A stretch of 64,000 nucleotides of DNA from Thermoleophilia bacterium (GCA_027493445.1 JAOSKU010000001.1:2314822-2378821); one strand, 5' to 3'. Positions 1 through 9,292 are shown, numbered from the stretch's first letter. The notes: generated by a model not told the origin, from the sequence alone. A program made the numbers and translations.

Positions 1-1124
1 CCCTGGAGCTTCGAGACGTCCCGCAGGTCCCGGAAAAGCGGTGAGTCCCGCCAGATCTCGGAGAACGGTTTCCGCTTGACATTCCCAGCCTCGACGTCGA
101 AATAACCACAGGGTTGCACGCGACCCACGTGGCTGATGAAGCAGAACCCCGTGCCGGCCAGGCAACCCTTGGAATGGGAGTCCATGTCGCCGTGACCCTG
201 GGCCTTGCCTACGCCCCCGGTCATGGCCGCGTGGGAGTGAGGGTGCATCTTGAACTCCCGCAGGTCGGTGCCGTCTTCCTTGGCTCTCTGGCGCATGATG
301 CGGTGATAGTGAGGAGCATCCGTGGGCTTGAAGAAGATGCTCGACGTCTTCTGCCGGTCGTAGACCCAGTTCAGAGTGCGCTCGTAGTCCTCGGGAGGAA
401 GCTCCTCGGGACCGAGGTCCTTGCCGCGCCCCGTGGGCACCAGCAGAAAGGGGTGGAAGGCGACGGCACCCAGCTCTTCGGCCAGGGCGAGCAGATCGTC
501 CAGGTACTCGACGTTCAGGCGGGTGATGGTGGAGTTGATCTGCACCTGCACGCCGGCCTCGATGGCCGTCTTGACACCGCGTACCGCCCCTTCGAAGGCT
601 CCGGCAACCCCCCGGAACTGGTCGTGCAGCTCGGCCGTGGGGAAGTCGATGGAGATGGAGATGCGGGGAATGCCGATCTCCTTCATCCTGCGCGCGACTT
701 CGGGAGTGACCAGCGTACCGTTCGGCGACATGACCACCCTGAGCCCAGCTTCGTGGATGGCATACCCGGCGAGCTCCCAGATATCCTGGCGCATGAGAGG
801 GTCACCCCCGGTCAGGATGAGCACCGGGTTGCTGAACGAAGCGATGTCGTCGATCAAAGCCTTCCCTTGCTCGAGGGTCAGCTCCCCGGGGTAGGGCCCC
901 TTCTCTGCGGAGGCCCGACAGTGCCGGCAGCTTAGGTTGCAGGAACGAGTGACCTCCCAGGCGATGAGCTTGGGCAGGCACTCGCCCATGCTCATCGCGG
1001 CGGCTTCGCCGGCTACGGCTTTGGTCACGGCAGCCTGGGTCGTGGCGGCCTCGTGCCCGGCGACCGAGAAGCCGCCGGCGCACTCACCCCCGGTCGCGGC
1101 CGGCGGGCGCCTCTCAGCGCTCAT
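1..1124 (-). CDS. ahbD: Radical SAM/SPASM heme synthase, AhbD-like (3' end outside window)
   Basis: Likely catalyses the last step of the siroheme-dependent heme pathway, the oxidative decarboxylation of Fe-coproporphyrin to heme b. The translated minus strand has the radical-SAM cluster motif CNLSCRHC at about residue 52, followed by LTGGDPL, and a C-terminal Cys region (GCLAGTGFC, then QPCGYFD) typical of SPASM-type auxiliary cluster proteins. The ATG at 1124 overlaps the hemB stop (ATGAGCGCTGA), so the two are translationally coupled. The reading frame is open to base 1 and the C-terminus lies outside. Assignment to AhbD rather than AhbC/NirJ is inferred from the [10 protein letters not shown] lead-in and the operon of early tetrapyrrole genes. 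Confidence 0.8.
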   Translation of the reverse strand, partial: MSAERRPPAATGGECAGGFSVAGHEAATTQAAVTKAVAGEAAAMSMGECLPKLIAWEVTRSCNLSCRHCRASAEKGPYPGELTLEQGKALIDDIASFSNPVLILTGGDPLMRQDIWELAGYAIHEAGLRVVMSPNGTLVTPEVARRMKEIGIPRISISIDFPTAELHDQFRGVAGAFEGAVRGVKTAIEAGVQVQINSTITRLNVEYLDDLLALAEELGAVAFHPFLLVPTGRGKDLGPEELPPEDYERTLNWVYDRQKTSSIFFKPTDAPHYHRIMRQRAKEDGTDLREFKMHPHSHAAMTGGVGKAQGHGDMDSHSKGCLAGTGFCFISHVGRVQPCGYFDVEAGNVKRKPFSEIWRDSPLFRDLRDVSKLQ

Positions 1125-2124
1125 CGCCCAGACTCTTGGCGGACACGCGTTCCGCCAACCAGCGGGCCGCGTCCTTGGCGTGATAGGTGATGATGATGTC
1201 GGCCCCGGCGCGCTTGATGGCCAGCAGCGTCTCCATCACCACCGCTTTCTCGTCGAGCCAACCGTTGGCCGCGGCCGCCTTGACCATGGCGTACTCGCCG
1301 CTGACATTGTAAGCGGCCACCGGGAAGCGGGTCTCGGTTTTCACCCGGTAGATGAGATCGAGGTAAGGCATGGCCGGCTTGACCATGACCATGTCGGCGC
1401 CCTCCTCGATGTCCATCATGGCTTCCCGCACGCCCTCATCGGTGTTGGCGGGATCCATCTGGTACGACTTGCGATCACCAAACTGAGGCGGCGACTCGGC
1501 CGCCTCGCGGAAGGGCCCGTAGAAGCTGGAGGCGTACTTGGTGCTGTAGGAGAAGATGGGCAGGTCGGAGTAGCCCTCGTTGTCGAGTGCCGCTCGGATA
1601 GCCGAGATGCGACCATCCATCATATCCGAGGGCGCCACCACATCGACTCCCGCCTCCGCGTAGCTCAGGGCCGTCTTGGCCAGCAGCTCCACCGACAGGT
1701 CGTTGTCGATACAGCCGTCCTCGCGCACTACGCCGCAATGCCCGTGGCTCATGTACTCGCACAGGCAGACGTCGGCGATAACGGTGAGCTGAGGCACGTG
1801 CTCCTTCAGGGCCCTGATGGCCAATTGCACGATGCCCTCCGGATCGTAGGCCGAAGAGGCGGCTTCATCCTTGACGTCCGGGATGCCGAACAGGAGGACG
1901 CTGCGGATGCCCAGGGCAGCGCATTCCTTGGCTTCCTCGATCAGGTGGTTGATGGAGAGCTGGTGGACCCCGGGCATGGAGCTGACCGGGTTGCGCACAT
2001 CTTCACCATGTATGACGAAAAGAGGGTACACGAGGATGTGCGGCTGCAGGTGGGTTTCCCGGATCATCGCACGCAGGCTGTCGGTCTTGCGCATCCGCCG
2101 CGGCCGGTACTGGGGGTAGTACAT
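1114..2124 (-). CDS. hemB: Delta-aminolevulinic acid dehydratase (porphobilinogen synthase)
   Basis: Condenses two 5-aminolevulinate molecules to porphobilinogen in the cytosol. The 336-residue length is normal for the family. The zinc-type metal site [11 protein letters not shown] (Cys120, Cys122, Cys130) is present, as are both active-site lysines, in STKYAS (Lys196) and VMVKPA (Lys249). It is the sixth gene of the minus-strand tetrapyrrole operon but is separated from cobA-hemD by about 530 bp, most of it a dispersed repeat (2198-2587). It overlaps ahbD by 11 bases. Confidence 0.97.
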   Translation of the reverse strand: MYYPQYRPRRMRKTDSLRAMIRETHLQPHILVYPLFVIHGEDVRNPVSSMPGVHQLSINHLIEEAKECAALGIRSVLLFGIPDVKDEAASSAYDPEGIVQLAIRALKEHVPQLTVIADVCLCEYMSHGHCGVVREDGCIDNDLSVELLAKTALSYAEAGVDVVAPSDMMDGRISAIRAALDNEGYSDLPIFSYSTKYASSFYGPFREAAESPPQFGDRKSYQMDPANTDEGVREAMMDIEEGADMVMVKPAMPYLDLIYRVKTETRFPVAAYNVSGEYAMVKAAAANGWLDEKAVVMETLLAIKRAGADIIITYHAKDAARWLAERVSAKSLGDER

Positions 2125-2197
2125 GAACCTCTGGACCTCCGAGTCGTCGCCGGCCCCGGGTCGCTCATCGCCCCCGGCGGTTGGTAGGCCGGAACTT

Positions 2198-2587
2198 TAG
2201 CAGGCTGCTGAAAAACGAAACCTCGGCCGCCGGACCGCACTGGGCGGCGCCATGCGTTGTCCTCAGTCGCGCCCGTAGCGCCGCTACTAGCGCTCCCTGC
2301 GTCCAGGGTGCTCGTTTCACAACGAAGCCTTGGCGGCCGCGACTGCACTGGGCGGCCCGATGCGGCGTCCTCAGTCCCGTCCGTAGCTCCGCTACGCCCG
2401 CTCCCTGCGTCCTTGCCTCGCCCGCGCCCAGTGCAGCCTGACCGCGAAGCGTCATTGCGAAACGAGCTCCAGCCTCGCCCGCGCCCAGTGCAGCCTGACC
2501 GCGAAGCGTCATTGCGAAACGAACTCCAGCCTTGCGCGTACCCAGCGCACCTCGGCGGCGAAGCGTCATTTCTCAGCAGCCTGTTGG
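2198..2587. repeat. Dispersed intergenic repeat, long composite copy (copy 1)
   Basis: About 390 bp between hemB and cobA-hemD. It opens with TAGCAGGCTGCTGAAAAACG and closes with the inverse CAGCAGCCTG, giving terminal inverted repeats. Inside are a GTAGC/GCTAC hairpin region present twice (near 2270 and 2385) and three consecutive units of about 57 bp near 2410-2580, each containing GCGAAGCGTCATT. No transposase is encoded; open frames here are by-products of the high GC. Confidence 0.85.
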
Positions 2588-2655
2588 AAGTATATCAGCC
2601 TGCAGCCGGCCCCGACTCGAAGCCTCGCCGTCAGGGTGTGCTGTTTCGCACGCCC

Positions 2656-4233
2656 CTACTCGGAGGCCGGGCTCCCGGCGGCCCGGGCGTGCGCCAAAAG
2701 AGCCGTCGTCAGACCTTCGATCGTGTACTCTCGAGCCTCCACCACCAGTCGCATGCCCGCGGCCTGCACTGCCTGGGAGGTCACCGGCCCGATGGACGCG
2801 GCGCACACCTCGCTCAGGAGATCCCCGTGACCGTCGCGGCGCAGCAAGGCAGCGAAGTTCTCAGCCGAAGAGGCCGACGTGAACGTGACGTAGTCAGCGT
2901 CGAGTACGGCCTGGACCGCATCGGGACCCGGATCTTCCAGAAGAGTGTTGTAGAGGGGCACATCGTCCACTGTCGCGCCGGCCGCCAGGAAAGCCTGGGC
3001 CAGGAGCTCCCGAGCGGCCGCGGCCCGGGGAAGAAGCACGCTCGTCCGTTCCAGGGGGACGCCGGACAGGACCTCGAGCACGCCCTCGGCCACGTAGTCC
3101 CGGGGAAGCAGGTCGGGAGCAACGCCACGCCGGCGGCACGCAGCCGCCGTCTTGGGTCCGACCGCGACCACGATGGCCCTGTGCAGACGGCGGGCATCGA
3201 GACCCTCCTCGGCCAGCCTGTCGAAGAAGCAGTCCACCCCGTTGACGCTGGTGAACACGACCAGATCATACTCGTCTACCCGGGAGAGCATCGCCTCGAT
3301 GGCTGGTGAAGCGGCGATCGGCTCGATGCGGATGGTAGGGAAAGCGGCCACCTGGGCCCCCAGGTCGCGCAGGGCCCGGATCTGCGGATCCGCCTGGGCC
3401 CGCGGCCGCGTGACCACCACCTTCTTCCCGAACAGAGGCCGGTCCTCGAACCAGTGCAGCCGTTCGCGCAGGGACACCACGTCGCCAATGACGGTGATGG
3501 CCGGTGGCCGCAGCTTCGCGACCGCTACCTTGTCCACGATGTCGCGGAGGGTGCCGGTGACGGTGCGCTGCTCGGGTAGAGTGCCGTAACGGATGAGGGC
3601 GATGGGAGTGTCGCCCGGCCGGCCCCTCTCCATCAGTTTCTCGACCACGCGGGGCAGGTTTTTCACCCCCATGAAGATGACCAGCGTGCCCACGTCGGAG
3701 GCCAGCTTATCCCAGTCGATGTGGGCCTCTTCCTTGGTGGGGTCCTCGTGACCGGTGACGAAGGTGACGTGGGAGGTGAGGCCTCGGTGGGTCACCGGGA
3801 TGCCGGCATAGGCGGGCACCCCGTAGCCGGCGGATACGCCCGGCACCACCTCGTAGTCCAGGCCGGCCTCCCGCAAGGCCAAAGCCTCTTCACCGCCCCG
3901 GCCAAAAATGAAGGGGTCCCCGCCTTTGAGCCGCACGACCGTCTTGCCCTGGAGGGCGTGGTCCACGATCAGCTGATTGATGCCGTCCTGCGGAACCGTG
4001 TGCTGGGCCGAGCGCTTGCCCACGTAGACGAGCTCGGCGCCGGGCGGAGCATAGCTCAGCAGGCTGGGGTCCACCAGCCGGTCGTAGAGCACCACATCAG
4101 CCTCGCGCAGGCAGCGCACACCCTTGAGGGAGAAGAGGTCGGGATCGCCCGGCCCCGCCCCCACCAGGAAGACGTGCGGCCGGCAGCTACCGGGGGTGGG
4201 CCGGTCCGAGGCGTCAGGACCACTCGGCCCCAT
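2656..4233 (-). CDS. cobA-hemD: Uroporphyrinogen-III C-methyltransferase / uroporphyrinogen-III synthase fusion
   Basis: A bifunctional protein of 525 residues. Residues about 18-260 are the SAM-dependent uroporphyrinogen-III methyltransferase (VGAGPGDPDL, DRLV, RLKGGDPFIFGRG, PGVSAGYGVPAYAGIPVTHR), which makes precorrin-2. Residues about 275-515 match uroporphyrinogen-III synthase (VVVTRPRAQADPQIRALRDLGA, VFTSVNGVDCFFDRL, YVTFTSASSAENF), which cyclises hydroxymethylbilane. Channelling uroporphyrinogen III straight to precorrin-2 fits an organism that makes heme from siroheme. It overlaps the hemC end by 20 bases. Confidence 0.96.
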   Translation of the reverse strand: MGPSGPDASDRPTPGSCRPHVFLVGAGPGDPDLFSLKGVRCLREADVVLYDRLVDPSLLSYAPPGAELVYVGKRSAQHTVPQDGINQLIVDHALQGKTVVRLKGGDPFIFGRGGEEALALREAGLDYEVVPGVSAGYGVPAYAGIPVTHRGLTSHVTFVTGHEDPTKEEAHIDWDKLASDVGTLVIFMGVKNLPRVVEKLMERGRPGDTPIALIRYGTLPEQRTVTGTLRDIVDKVAVAKLRPPAITVIGDVVSLRERLHWFEDRPLFGKKVVVTRPRAQADPQIRALRDLGAQVAAFPTIRIEPIAASPAIEAMLSRVDEYDLVVFTSVNGVDCFFDRLAEEGLDARRLHRAIVVAVGPKTAAACRRRGVAPDLLPRDYVAEGVLEVLSGVPLERTSVLLPRAAAARELLAQAFLAAGATVDDVPLYNTLLEDPGPDAVQAVLDADYVTFTSASSAENFAALLRRDGHGDLLSEVCAASIGPVTSQAVQAAGMRLVVEAREYTIEGLTTALLAHARAAGSPASE

Positions 4234-5152
4234 GGTCCCCTCCCCTCACCCCGGCCAGGATGGCGTCAGCACCGGCGGCCCGCATTCGGGCGGCAAGCGC
4301 AGCGCCCAGCCCTTCGGGATCGGCCACCGATCCTCGGCTCTCCATGCGCACGCTCTGCGTGCCGTCGACGCTGCCCACGAAGGCGGCCAGCCGCAGCTCG
4401 TCGCCTTCCCGCAGGGCGTGGGCCCCAATGGGCACCTGGCACCCTCCCTCGAGAGCGCGCATGAGGGCCCTCTCGGCCAACACGGCCAGACGGGTGGGCT
4501 GGTGGTCGAGGGCGCCCATCAGCGGTGCCAGGCGCTCGTCGTCGACCCGGGCCTCGATGGCCAGGGCGCCCTGTCCTACGGCGCTCAACATGATGGCCGG
4601 CGGGAAGACAAAGGCGGCCTCCGCGAAGCGCCCCAGACGCTTAAGGCCGGCCGCGGCCAGGACGGTGCCGGCCAGGCCCTGCTCCTGGACCTTGCGGATG
4701 CGCGTCTCGACGTTGCCCCTGATGTCGACCACCTCGAGGTCGGGGAAGCTCGCGAGGAGCTGAGAGCGGCGGCGCAGGCTGCTGGTGCCTACCCGCGCCC
4801 CCCCGGCCAGCTCGGCCGGGCCGTTGAGACTGCCCACGAAGACATCGGCCACATCCTCACGCTCGGGGAAGGCGGCGAGGCCCAAGCCTTCTGGCAGGAC
4901 TGTGGGCACGTCCTTCGCGCTGTGCACGGCCAGGTCGATGTCGCCCCGGAGCATGGCGTCCTCGATCTCCCTCACGAAAAGACCCCGGTCGCCGATGCGG
5001 GAGAGAGGTGAGTCGAGGATGCGGTCGCCGCTGGTGACGATCTCCTGGATGCGGACGTCCAGTTCGGGGTCGGTGGCAAGCAACATGGCCTTGACCGCCT
5101 CGCTTTGCGTCATGGCCAGGGGACTGCGGCGCGACCCTATGGTGATCTTCAG
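4214..5152 (-). CDS. hemC: Hydroxymethylbilane synthase (porphobilinogen deaminase), probable CTG start
   Basis: Polymerises four porphobilinogens into hydroxymethylbilane. The first ATG (5113) would remove the conserved N-terminus. Upstream in frame the translation reads LKITIGSRRSPLA, the family signature, with no ATG, GTG or TTG available. A CTG at 5152 sits in a CTGA overlap with the hemA stop, about 15 bases after AGGGAG, so I take it as the start (312 residues). The dipyrromethane cofactor region is expected around VPIGAHA in the GGCQVPIG motif, where the usual cofactor Cys appears as GGCQ. The DLAVHSAKD motif is intact. Confidence 0.93.
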   Translation of the reverse strand: MKITIGSRRSPLAMTQSEAVKAMLLATDPELDVRIQEIVTSGDRILDSPLSRIGDRGLFVREIEDAMLRGDIDLAVHSAKDVPTVLPEGLGLAAFPEREDVADVFVGSLNGPAELAGGARVGTSSLRRRSQLLASFPDLEVVDIRGNVETRIRKVQEQGLAGTVLAAAGLKRLGRFAEAAFVFPPAIMLSAVGQGALAIEARVDDERLAPLMGALDHQPTRLAVLAERALMRALEGGCQVPIGAHALREGDELRLAAFVGSVDGTQSVRMESRGSVADPEGLGAALAARMRAAGADAILAGVRGGDHGAEWS

Positions 5153-6480
5153 TCTGGCGATGATTCGCTCCCTTTCTCCGCCTCCCCGCCCGAGGGAGGC
5201 GTCTCATTGCCTGCCGGTCCGCCGTTCAGACCGAAGAGCACGCCCAGAGCCTCGGCGTACCGTTGGCCTTCGTCCTCACCGGCCAGGTCCTTGATCCGGG
5301 TGGTCGCGGGGTGGATCAGCTTGTTCACGATCGAATGGGCAAGCGCGACCACCTTGGCCCGCTCGTCTTCCGTGAGGTCGGGCATGCGGCCCAGGAACTT
5401 CTCCAGCTCCTGGTCCTTGACGCCCGTGGCCCAATCCCGGAACGACACCAGGGTCGGCACGACCACCAGGCTCCCCAGCCACTCCTGGAAGATCCTCACC
5501 TCCTCATCCACGATCCTCCGGGCCTCCATCGCTTCGCGCTGGCGTTCGTCCAAGTTGGAGGCAACCACGTCCTGCAGGTCGTCGATGTCGTACAGGTAGG
5601 TGTTGTAGACCCGGTTGACGGCCGGGTCGATGTCTCGGGGGACGGCGATGTCGATCAAGAACACGGGCTTGTTCTTGCGGCGGCGCATCACCCTCTCCAT
5701 GTCTGCCCGCCGGATGATGGGCTCAGAGGCCGCCGTGGAGCTGATGACGATGTCGGTCCCCACCAGATGGTCCTCCACCGCCTCGTAGCGCACGGCCTCC
5801 CCACCGAAGCGCCCGGCCAGCTCCAGGGCCCTCTCGAAGGTGCGGTTCGCCACGTGGATACGGCTGAGACCGTGGCCCTGCAGGTGAGTCACCACCAGCT
5901 CGGCCATCTCCCCCGCCCCGATGACGAGCACCGCCAGGTTCTCCAAGGAGCCGAAGACATTGTGGGCCAGGTCCACGGAAACAGAGGCGATCGACAAGGA
6001 GTTCTCGCCGATCCTCGTCTCCGTGCGCACCCGCTTGCCCACCTCGAAGGAGCGTCGCAGGAGCTTGTTGAGGGTCGCACCGGTGGCTCCCGCTTCTTCG
6101 GCCACCCGATAGGCTTCCTTGAGCTGATGGAGAATCTGGGCTTCTCCCAGCACCATGGAGTCCAGCGAGCTGGCGACGGCGAAGAGGTGGGCTACGGCCT
6201 CCCCATCCTCTTTGTAGTAGATGTTCCCTTCCACATCGGGGCGGCAGACGGTGGTGGTCGAGCAAAGACCCTCCAGGGTCACATCGCGCAGCGGCAAAGC
6301 GGGGCCCGAAACGTAGACCTCGGTGCGATTGCAGGTGCTGACAGCCACCGCCCCGCTCACATCCGGCCGCCGGGTAAGAGCCCGCACCAACGCGCCGCAG
6401 CCGTCGTCGGTCAGGGCCACCCGCTCCCTCACCTCGACACAGGCTGTCTTGTGGTTTATGCCAAGTACCGCGAGATGCAT
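5149..6480 (-). CDS. hemA: Glutamyl-tRNA reductase
   Basis: Reduces glutamyl-tRNA to glutamate-1-semialdehyde, the first committed step of the C5 tetrapyrrole pathway. 443 residues. The N-terminus MHLAVLGINHKTA and the catalytic STCNRTE (Cys50) are present, followed by the NADPH-binding VIGAGEMAELV near residue 190 and the conserved LIDIAVPRDIDP. The C-terminal dimerisation helices are present. It overlaps the precorrin-2 dehydrogenase gene by 25 bases and hemC by the CTGA junction. No hemL is seen in this operon. Confidence 0.97.
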   Translation of the reverse strand: MHLAVLGINHKTACVEVRERVALTDDGCGALVRALTRRPDVSGAVAVSTCNRTEVYVSGPALPLRDVTLEGLCSTTTVCRPDVEGNIYYKEDGEAVAHLFAVASSLDSMVLGEAQILHQLKEAYRVAEEAGATGATLNKLLRRSFEVGKRVRTETRIGENSLSIASVSVDLAHNVFGSLENLAVLVIGAGEMAELVVTHLQGHGLSRIHVANRTFERALELAGRFGGEAVRYEAVEDHLVGTDIVISSTAASEPIIRRADMERVMRRRKNKPVFLIDIAVPRDIDPAVNRVYNTYLYDIDDLQDVVASNLDERQREAMEARRIVDEEVRIFQEWLGSLVVVPTLVSFRDWATGVKDQELEKFLGRMPDLTEDERAKVVALAHSIVNKLIHPATTRIKDLAGEDEGQRYAEALGVLFGLNGGPAGNETPPSGGEAEKGSESSPD

Positions 6481-7154
6481 GAGCCGATCGCTGTCTCCAC
6501 CTTCGGTAGCCCTCCCTCGACCAGGAGGCGCTCGATGTCCAGCCCGGCCAGTTCCCGGGCCAGCCGCTTGCGCTGGGTCTCATCGAGACCGCCCTCCCGG
6601 GCCCGACGCCGGGCCCGGCCCAGCATGGCGACAGCCGAGCCCATCTCTTCCGGCAGCAACGCTTCGAAACGCCGGCGCAGGCTTACGGCCAGCGCCGGAG
6701 CCAGGCCGCTCGTACTCACCGCCACCTGGAGGGGCCCGCGCTGAGCCACCGAGGGCACGTGGAAATCACCGGCCTCCGGGTCGTCGATGACGTTGGCGAG
6801 GGCGCCGTGCTCCCGAGCGGCCGCCGCCACCTGCGCGTTGACCACGGGATCGTCGGTGGCCGCGACAGCCAGCAGACATCCACGCACGTCGGCGGCCACG
6901 AAGGGCCGCTGCTCCCACTCCCACTCCGCGCCCGCCGCCCGCAACCGGGCAAGCTCGGCGCACAGATCAGGGGCAACCACCCTTACCTGAGCCCCGGCGG
7001 CCACCAAGGACCGCACCTTGCGCGCCGCCACCCGGCCGCCCCCTACGACCAGGCAGCCCTTGCCGCGCAGACGCAGGGCGATGGGGTAGGCCGGGATCTC
7101 CTCGTCCCCAGAGGCACGAAGCGTGAACGCCGGATTGGTGTCAATTGAAGTCAT
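6456..7154 (-). CDS. Precorrin-2 dehydrogenase/sirohydrochlorin ferrochelatase-type protein (CysG N-terminal, SirC/Met8-like)
   Basis: Oxidises precorrin-2 to sirohydrochlorin with NAD+, feeding the siroheme to heme branch. The N-terminal NAD-binding fold LRLRGKGCLVVGGGRVAARKV and LLAVAATDDPVVNAQV are diagnostic. The central region FHVPSVAQRGPLQVAVSTSGLAPALA matches the siroheme synthase dimerisation domain. 232 residues, without a methyltransferase domain (that function is in the CobA-HemD fusion). Whether it also chelates iron, as Met8p does, cannot be decided from sequence. The start at 7154 lies 14 bases inside ccsB. Confidence 0.93.
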   Translation of the reverse strand: MTSIDTNPAFTLRASGDEEIPAYPIALRLRGKGCLVVGGGRVAARKVRSLVAAGAQVRVVAPDLCAELARLRAAGAEWEWEQRPFVAADVRGCLLAVAATDDPVVNAQVAAAAREHGALANVIDDPEAGDFHVPSVAQRGPLQVAVSTSGLAPALAVSLRRRFEALLPEEMGSAVAMLGRARRRAREGGLDETQRKRLARELAGLDIERLLVEGGLPKVETAIGSCISRYLA

Positions 7155-8187
7155 GCTTACCCGGTACGAAGAAGTTGATGCCGAGGAACGTGAATAGGAT
7201 CAGGAACAGGCCGGCGATGGCGAGCAGAGCGGCGTGGCGCCCGCGCCAGTTGGCAAGCCCGCGCACGCCTAGGTATCCCGAGTAGAACAGCCAGGCCGCC
7301 AGGGCCCAGGTCTGCTTGGGATCCCACTCCCACCAGCTGCCCCAGACCGCTCGGGCCCAGATAGCCCCGGTAACGATGCCGACCGAGAGCAGGGCCACGC
7401 CGAACACCACGCTGTGAAAGCTCAAGCGATCCAGCAATGACAGGGAGGGCAGCCTGTTCGCGAAGCTGGGTCGGGCAGCGCCTCGGGCCGCGATCAGCCC
7501 CAGCGCCAGAGACACGACCAGACCGACTCCCGCTCCGATGCCGATGATGGTCCAATCGGACTGCGAGTAGGCGTAGACCCGGTGGCCCGTTGCGTCCTCG
7601 AAGAGGGTGGGGTCGGCGATGAGATAGCCCACGTACGTCCCGGTGCCCGTGCCCAGGACCACGATCAGGGCTCGGATGAGCGCCCTGACCTGCGTGTATT
7701 TCTTCTTCAGAAGATCCTCTTGCACCACATAGAAGAAACCGCTGGCGAAAGCCAGGGCGAAGGCGGCGTAACCCAGCAGGCTCACGCTGGCGTGCACCGT
7801 AAGCCAGTGACTCTGCAGATCGGCCTGGAGCGGACGAGGGCCCTCGTAGAGCAGGGCGGCGATGGCCGCCATGAAAAAGGCCCCCGGAACCAAGATCAGG
7901 CCGGCGGCCTTGACCTTGTAGCGCCTGTCGGCGATGAGGAAGAGAAGCACGGTCGACCAGGAGAGGAAGGCCAGAGTCTCGTGCATGCCGGCCAGGGGGA
8001 CTCGTCCGCCGGCGATCCAGCGGAGGACCAGGGAGCCTGTCTGCGCGACGAAACCAGCGGCCAACGCCCACACGCCTACGCGGTCCGCTTCCTTGCGCCT
8101 GTAGGCGAGGCCGAAGGTTGCGAGCAGGGCGGCCGCCAGATAGGCGAAGACCGTGACACCGAAGAGGATCTGTTCGAGTTGCTGCAC
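7141..8187 (-). CDS. ccsB: Cytochrome c biogenesis heme-handling protein (CcsA/ResC family)
   Basis: Integral membrane subunit of the system II cytochrome c synthase that carries heme to the apocytochrome. 348 residues with about eight hydrophobic segments and the heme-binding tryptophan-rich signature WGSWWEWDPKQTW near residue 280. It is the first gene of the tetrapyrrole operon, coupling heme supply to cytochrome c maturation. Several c-type cytochromes are encoded downstream in the window. The GTG start at 8187 follows AGAGGG; a dispersed repeat begins 11 bases upstream. The partner ResB is not in the window. Confidence 0.92.
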   Translation of the reverse strand: MQQLEQILFGVTVFAYLAAALLATFGLAYRRKEADRVGVWALAAGFVAQTGSLVLRWIAGGRVPLAGMHETLAFLSWSTVLLFLIADRRYKVKAAGLILVPGAFFMAAIAALLYEGPRPLQADLQSHWLTVHASVSLLGYAAFALAFASGFFYVVQEDLLKKKYTQVRALIRALIVVLGTGTGTYVGYLIADPTLFEDATGHRVYAYSQSDWTIIGIGAGVGLVVSLALGLIAARGAARPSFANRLPSLSLLDRLSFHSVVFGVALLSVGIVTGAIWARAVWGSWWEWDPKQTWALAAWLFYSGYLGVRGLANWRGRHAALLAIAGLFLILFTFLGINFFVPGKHDFN

Positions 8188-8197
8188 CGGCCCTCTA

Positions 8198-8366
8198 CTA
8201 AGAGGCTGTTGAAAAACGAAACATCGGCCACCGGACAGCGCTGGGCGGCGCCATGCAGCGTCCTCACTCGCGCCCGTAGCGCCGCTACGAGCGCTCCCTG
8301 CGTCCTTGCCTTACGCGTACCCAGCGCACCCCGGCGGCGAAGCGTCGTTTATCAACAACCCACTGA
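8198..8366. repeat. Dispersed intergenic repeat (copy 2, about 168 bp)
   Basis: Lies directly upstream of ccsB. Starts near TAAGAGGCTGTTGAAAAACG and ends near GCGTCGTTTATCAACAAC, with the central GTAGCGCCGCTAC hairpin at about 8277. It is a single-unit copy of the family and may lie in the 5' leader of the tetrapyrrole operon. Confidence 0.85.
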
Positions 8367-8487
8367 AGGTGGACGCCTGCGCCCGGGCATCGGAGCGGGG
8401 CACGGAGGGGGATTATAGCAGCCCGGCAGCAGTCTCGCGGCCGAACGCGGCGTGGGGCCGCCGAGTTCGACCCCGGGCGGCCCGACC

Positions 8488-9012
8488 TCAGGGACCGGCG
8501 ACACCCGGTGGCGGCGTGGCGCACTCGTAAGCCTGGCCCGTGAGGGTCTCCACGGCATGAGGCAGAGCGGGGGCGATCACGGCGAACTGCTCGCGGCACG
8601 CCCTGGGGCTGCCCGACATGTTGACGATGAGGGTCCGCCCGCGCACGCCGGCCACCGCCCGACTGAGCATAGCGTGGGGCGTGACGGCCACGGAAGCCGC
8701 CCGCATGGCCTCGGGGAAGCCGGGCACCAGCCGCTCGACCACGGCCAGAGTGGCCTCGGGGGTATGGTCGCGGGGAGCAAGGCCGGTACCGCCCGTGGTC
8801 AGGATCAAGTCGGTTGCGCCGCCGTCGGCCAGCGATACCAGCAGCGCGGCGATCTGGTCGGGCTCGTCGGGCACCACGTGCGGCTCGCCCACCTGGGCGC
8901 CCAACTCCCGCAGCAGGTCGCGCAGAACGGGACCCGAGGCGTCCTCGCGCAGCCCCGCATGCCCCTTGTCGCTCACGGTCACCACCGCCGCCCGCATAAG
9001 AATTCGTTTCAT
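8488..9012 (-). CDS. mog: Molybdopterin adenylyltransferase / MoaB-Mog family
   Basis: Adenylates molybdopterin before metal insertion. The 174-residue protein has the MoCF-biosynthesis fold signatures AAVVTVSDKGHAGLREDASG and LILTTGGTGLAPRDHTPEAT, then VNMSGSPRACREQF. Mog and MoaB cannot be told apart with confidence by eye, but it lies in a molybdenum/tungsten cofactor block with moaC and moaA. The start ATG overlaps the first bases of a dispersed repeat that separates it from moaC-MOSC. Confidence 0.9.
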   Translation of the reverse strand: MKRILMRAAVVTVSDKGHAGLREDASGPVLRDLLRELGAQVGEPHVVPDEPDQIAALLVSLADGGATDLILTTGGTGLAPRDHTPEATLAVVERLVPGFPEAMRAASVAVTPHAMLSRAVAGVRGRTLIVNMSGSPRACREQFAVIAPALPHAVETLTGQAYECATPPPGVAGP

Positions 9013-9285
9013 AATGACGCTTCGCGGTCAGGACGCGCTGGGCGAGTGTGAGGCCAGAGCTCGTCTCGGAATGACGCTTCGCGGTCAGGCTGCAATGGGC
9101 GAGTGCGAGGCCAGAGCTCGTTTCGGAATGACGCTTCGCGGTCAGGCTGCAATGGGCGAGTGCGAGGCAAGGACGCAGGGAGCGGGCGTAGCGGAGCTAC
9201 GGACGTGACCGAGGACATAGCATCGCGCCGCCCAGTGCGGCCGGGCGGCCAAGGCTTCATTTTGAAACAAGCTCCAAGACAAGAT
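9010..9285. repeat. Dispersed intergenic repeat with three tandem 57-bp units (copy 3)
   Basis: Fills the gap between mog and moaC-MOSC. Three near-identical consecutive units of about 57 bp start at ATGACGCTTCGCGGTCAGG (about 9012, 9070 and 9128). They are followed by the GCGTAGCGGAGCTACGGACG hairpin (about 9187) and the closing arm GGCCAAGGCTTCATTTTG. The tandem amplification shows the inner unit can multiply independently of the ends. Confidence 0.85.
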
Positions 9286-9292
9286 AAGGCCA

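Noticed and set aside
2165..2569. Open frames with repeated MTLRRRGALG-type peptides over the repeats
   Set aside because: They arise from repeat units read in different frames, change with copy and orientation, and lack ribosome sites.
5263..6744. A 493-codon plus-strand open frame opposite hemA
   Set aside because: Mirror of hemA and its neighbour; no recognisable motif.
9010..9285. Tandem units resembling a CRISPR array
   Set aside because: The units of about 57 bp abut each other without unique spacers, and no cas gene is in the window; they belong to the dispersed repeat family.
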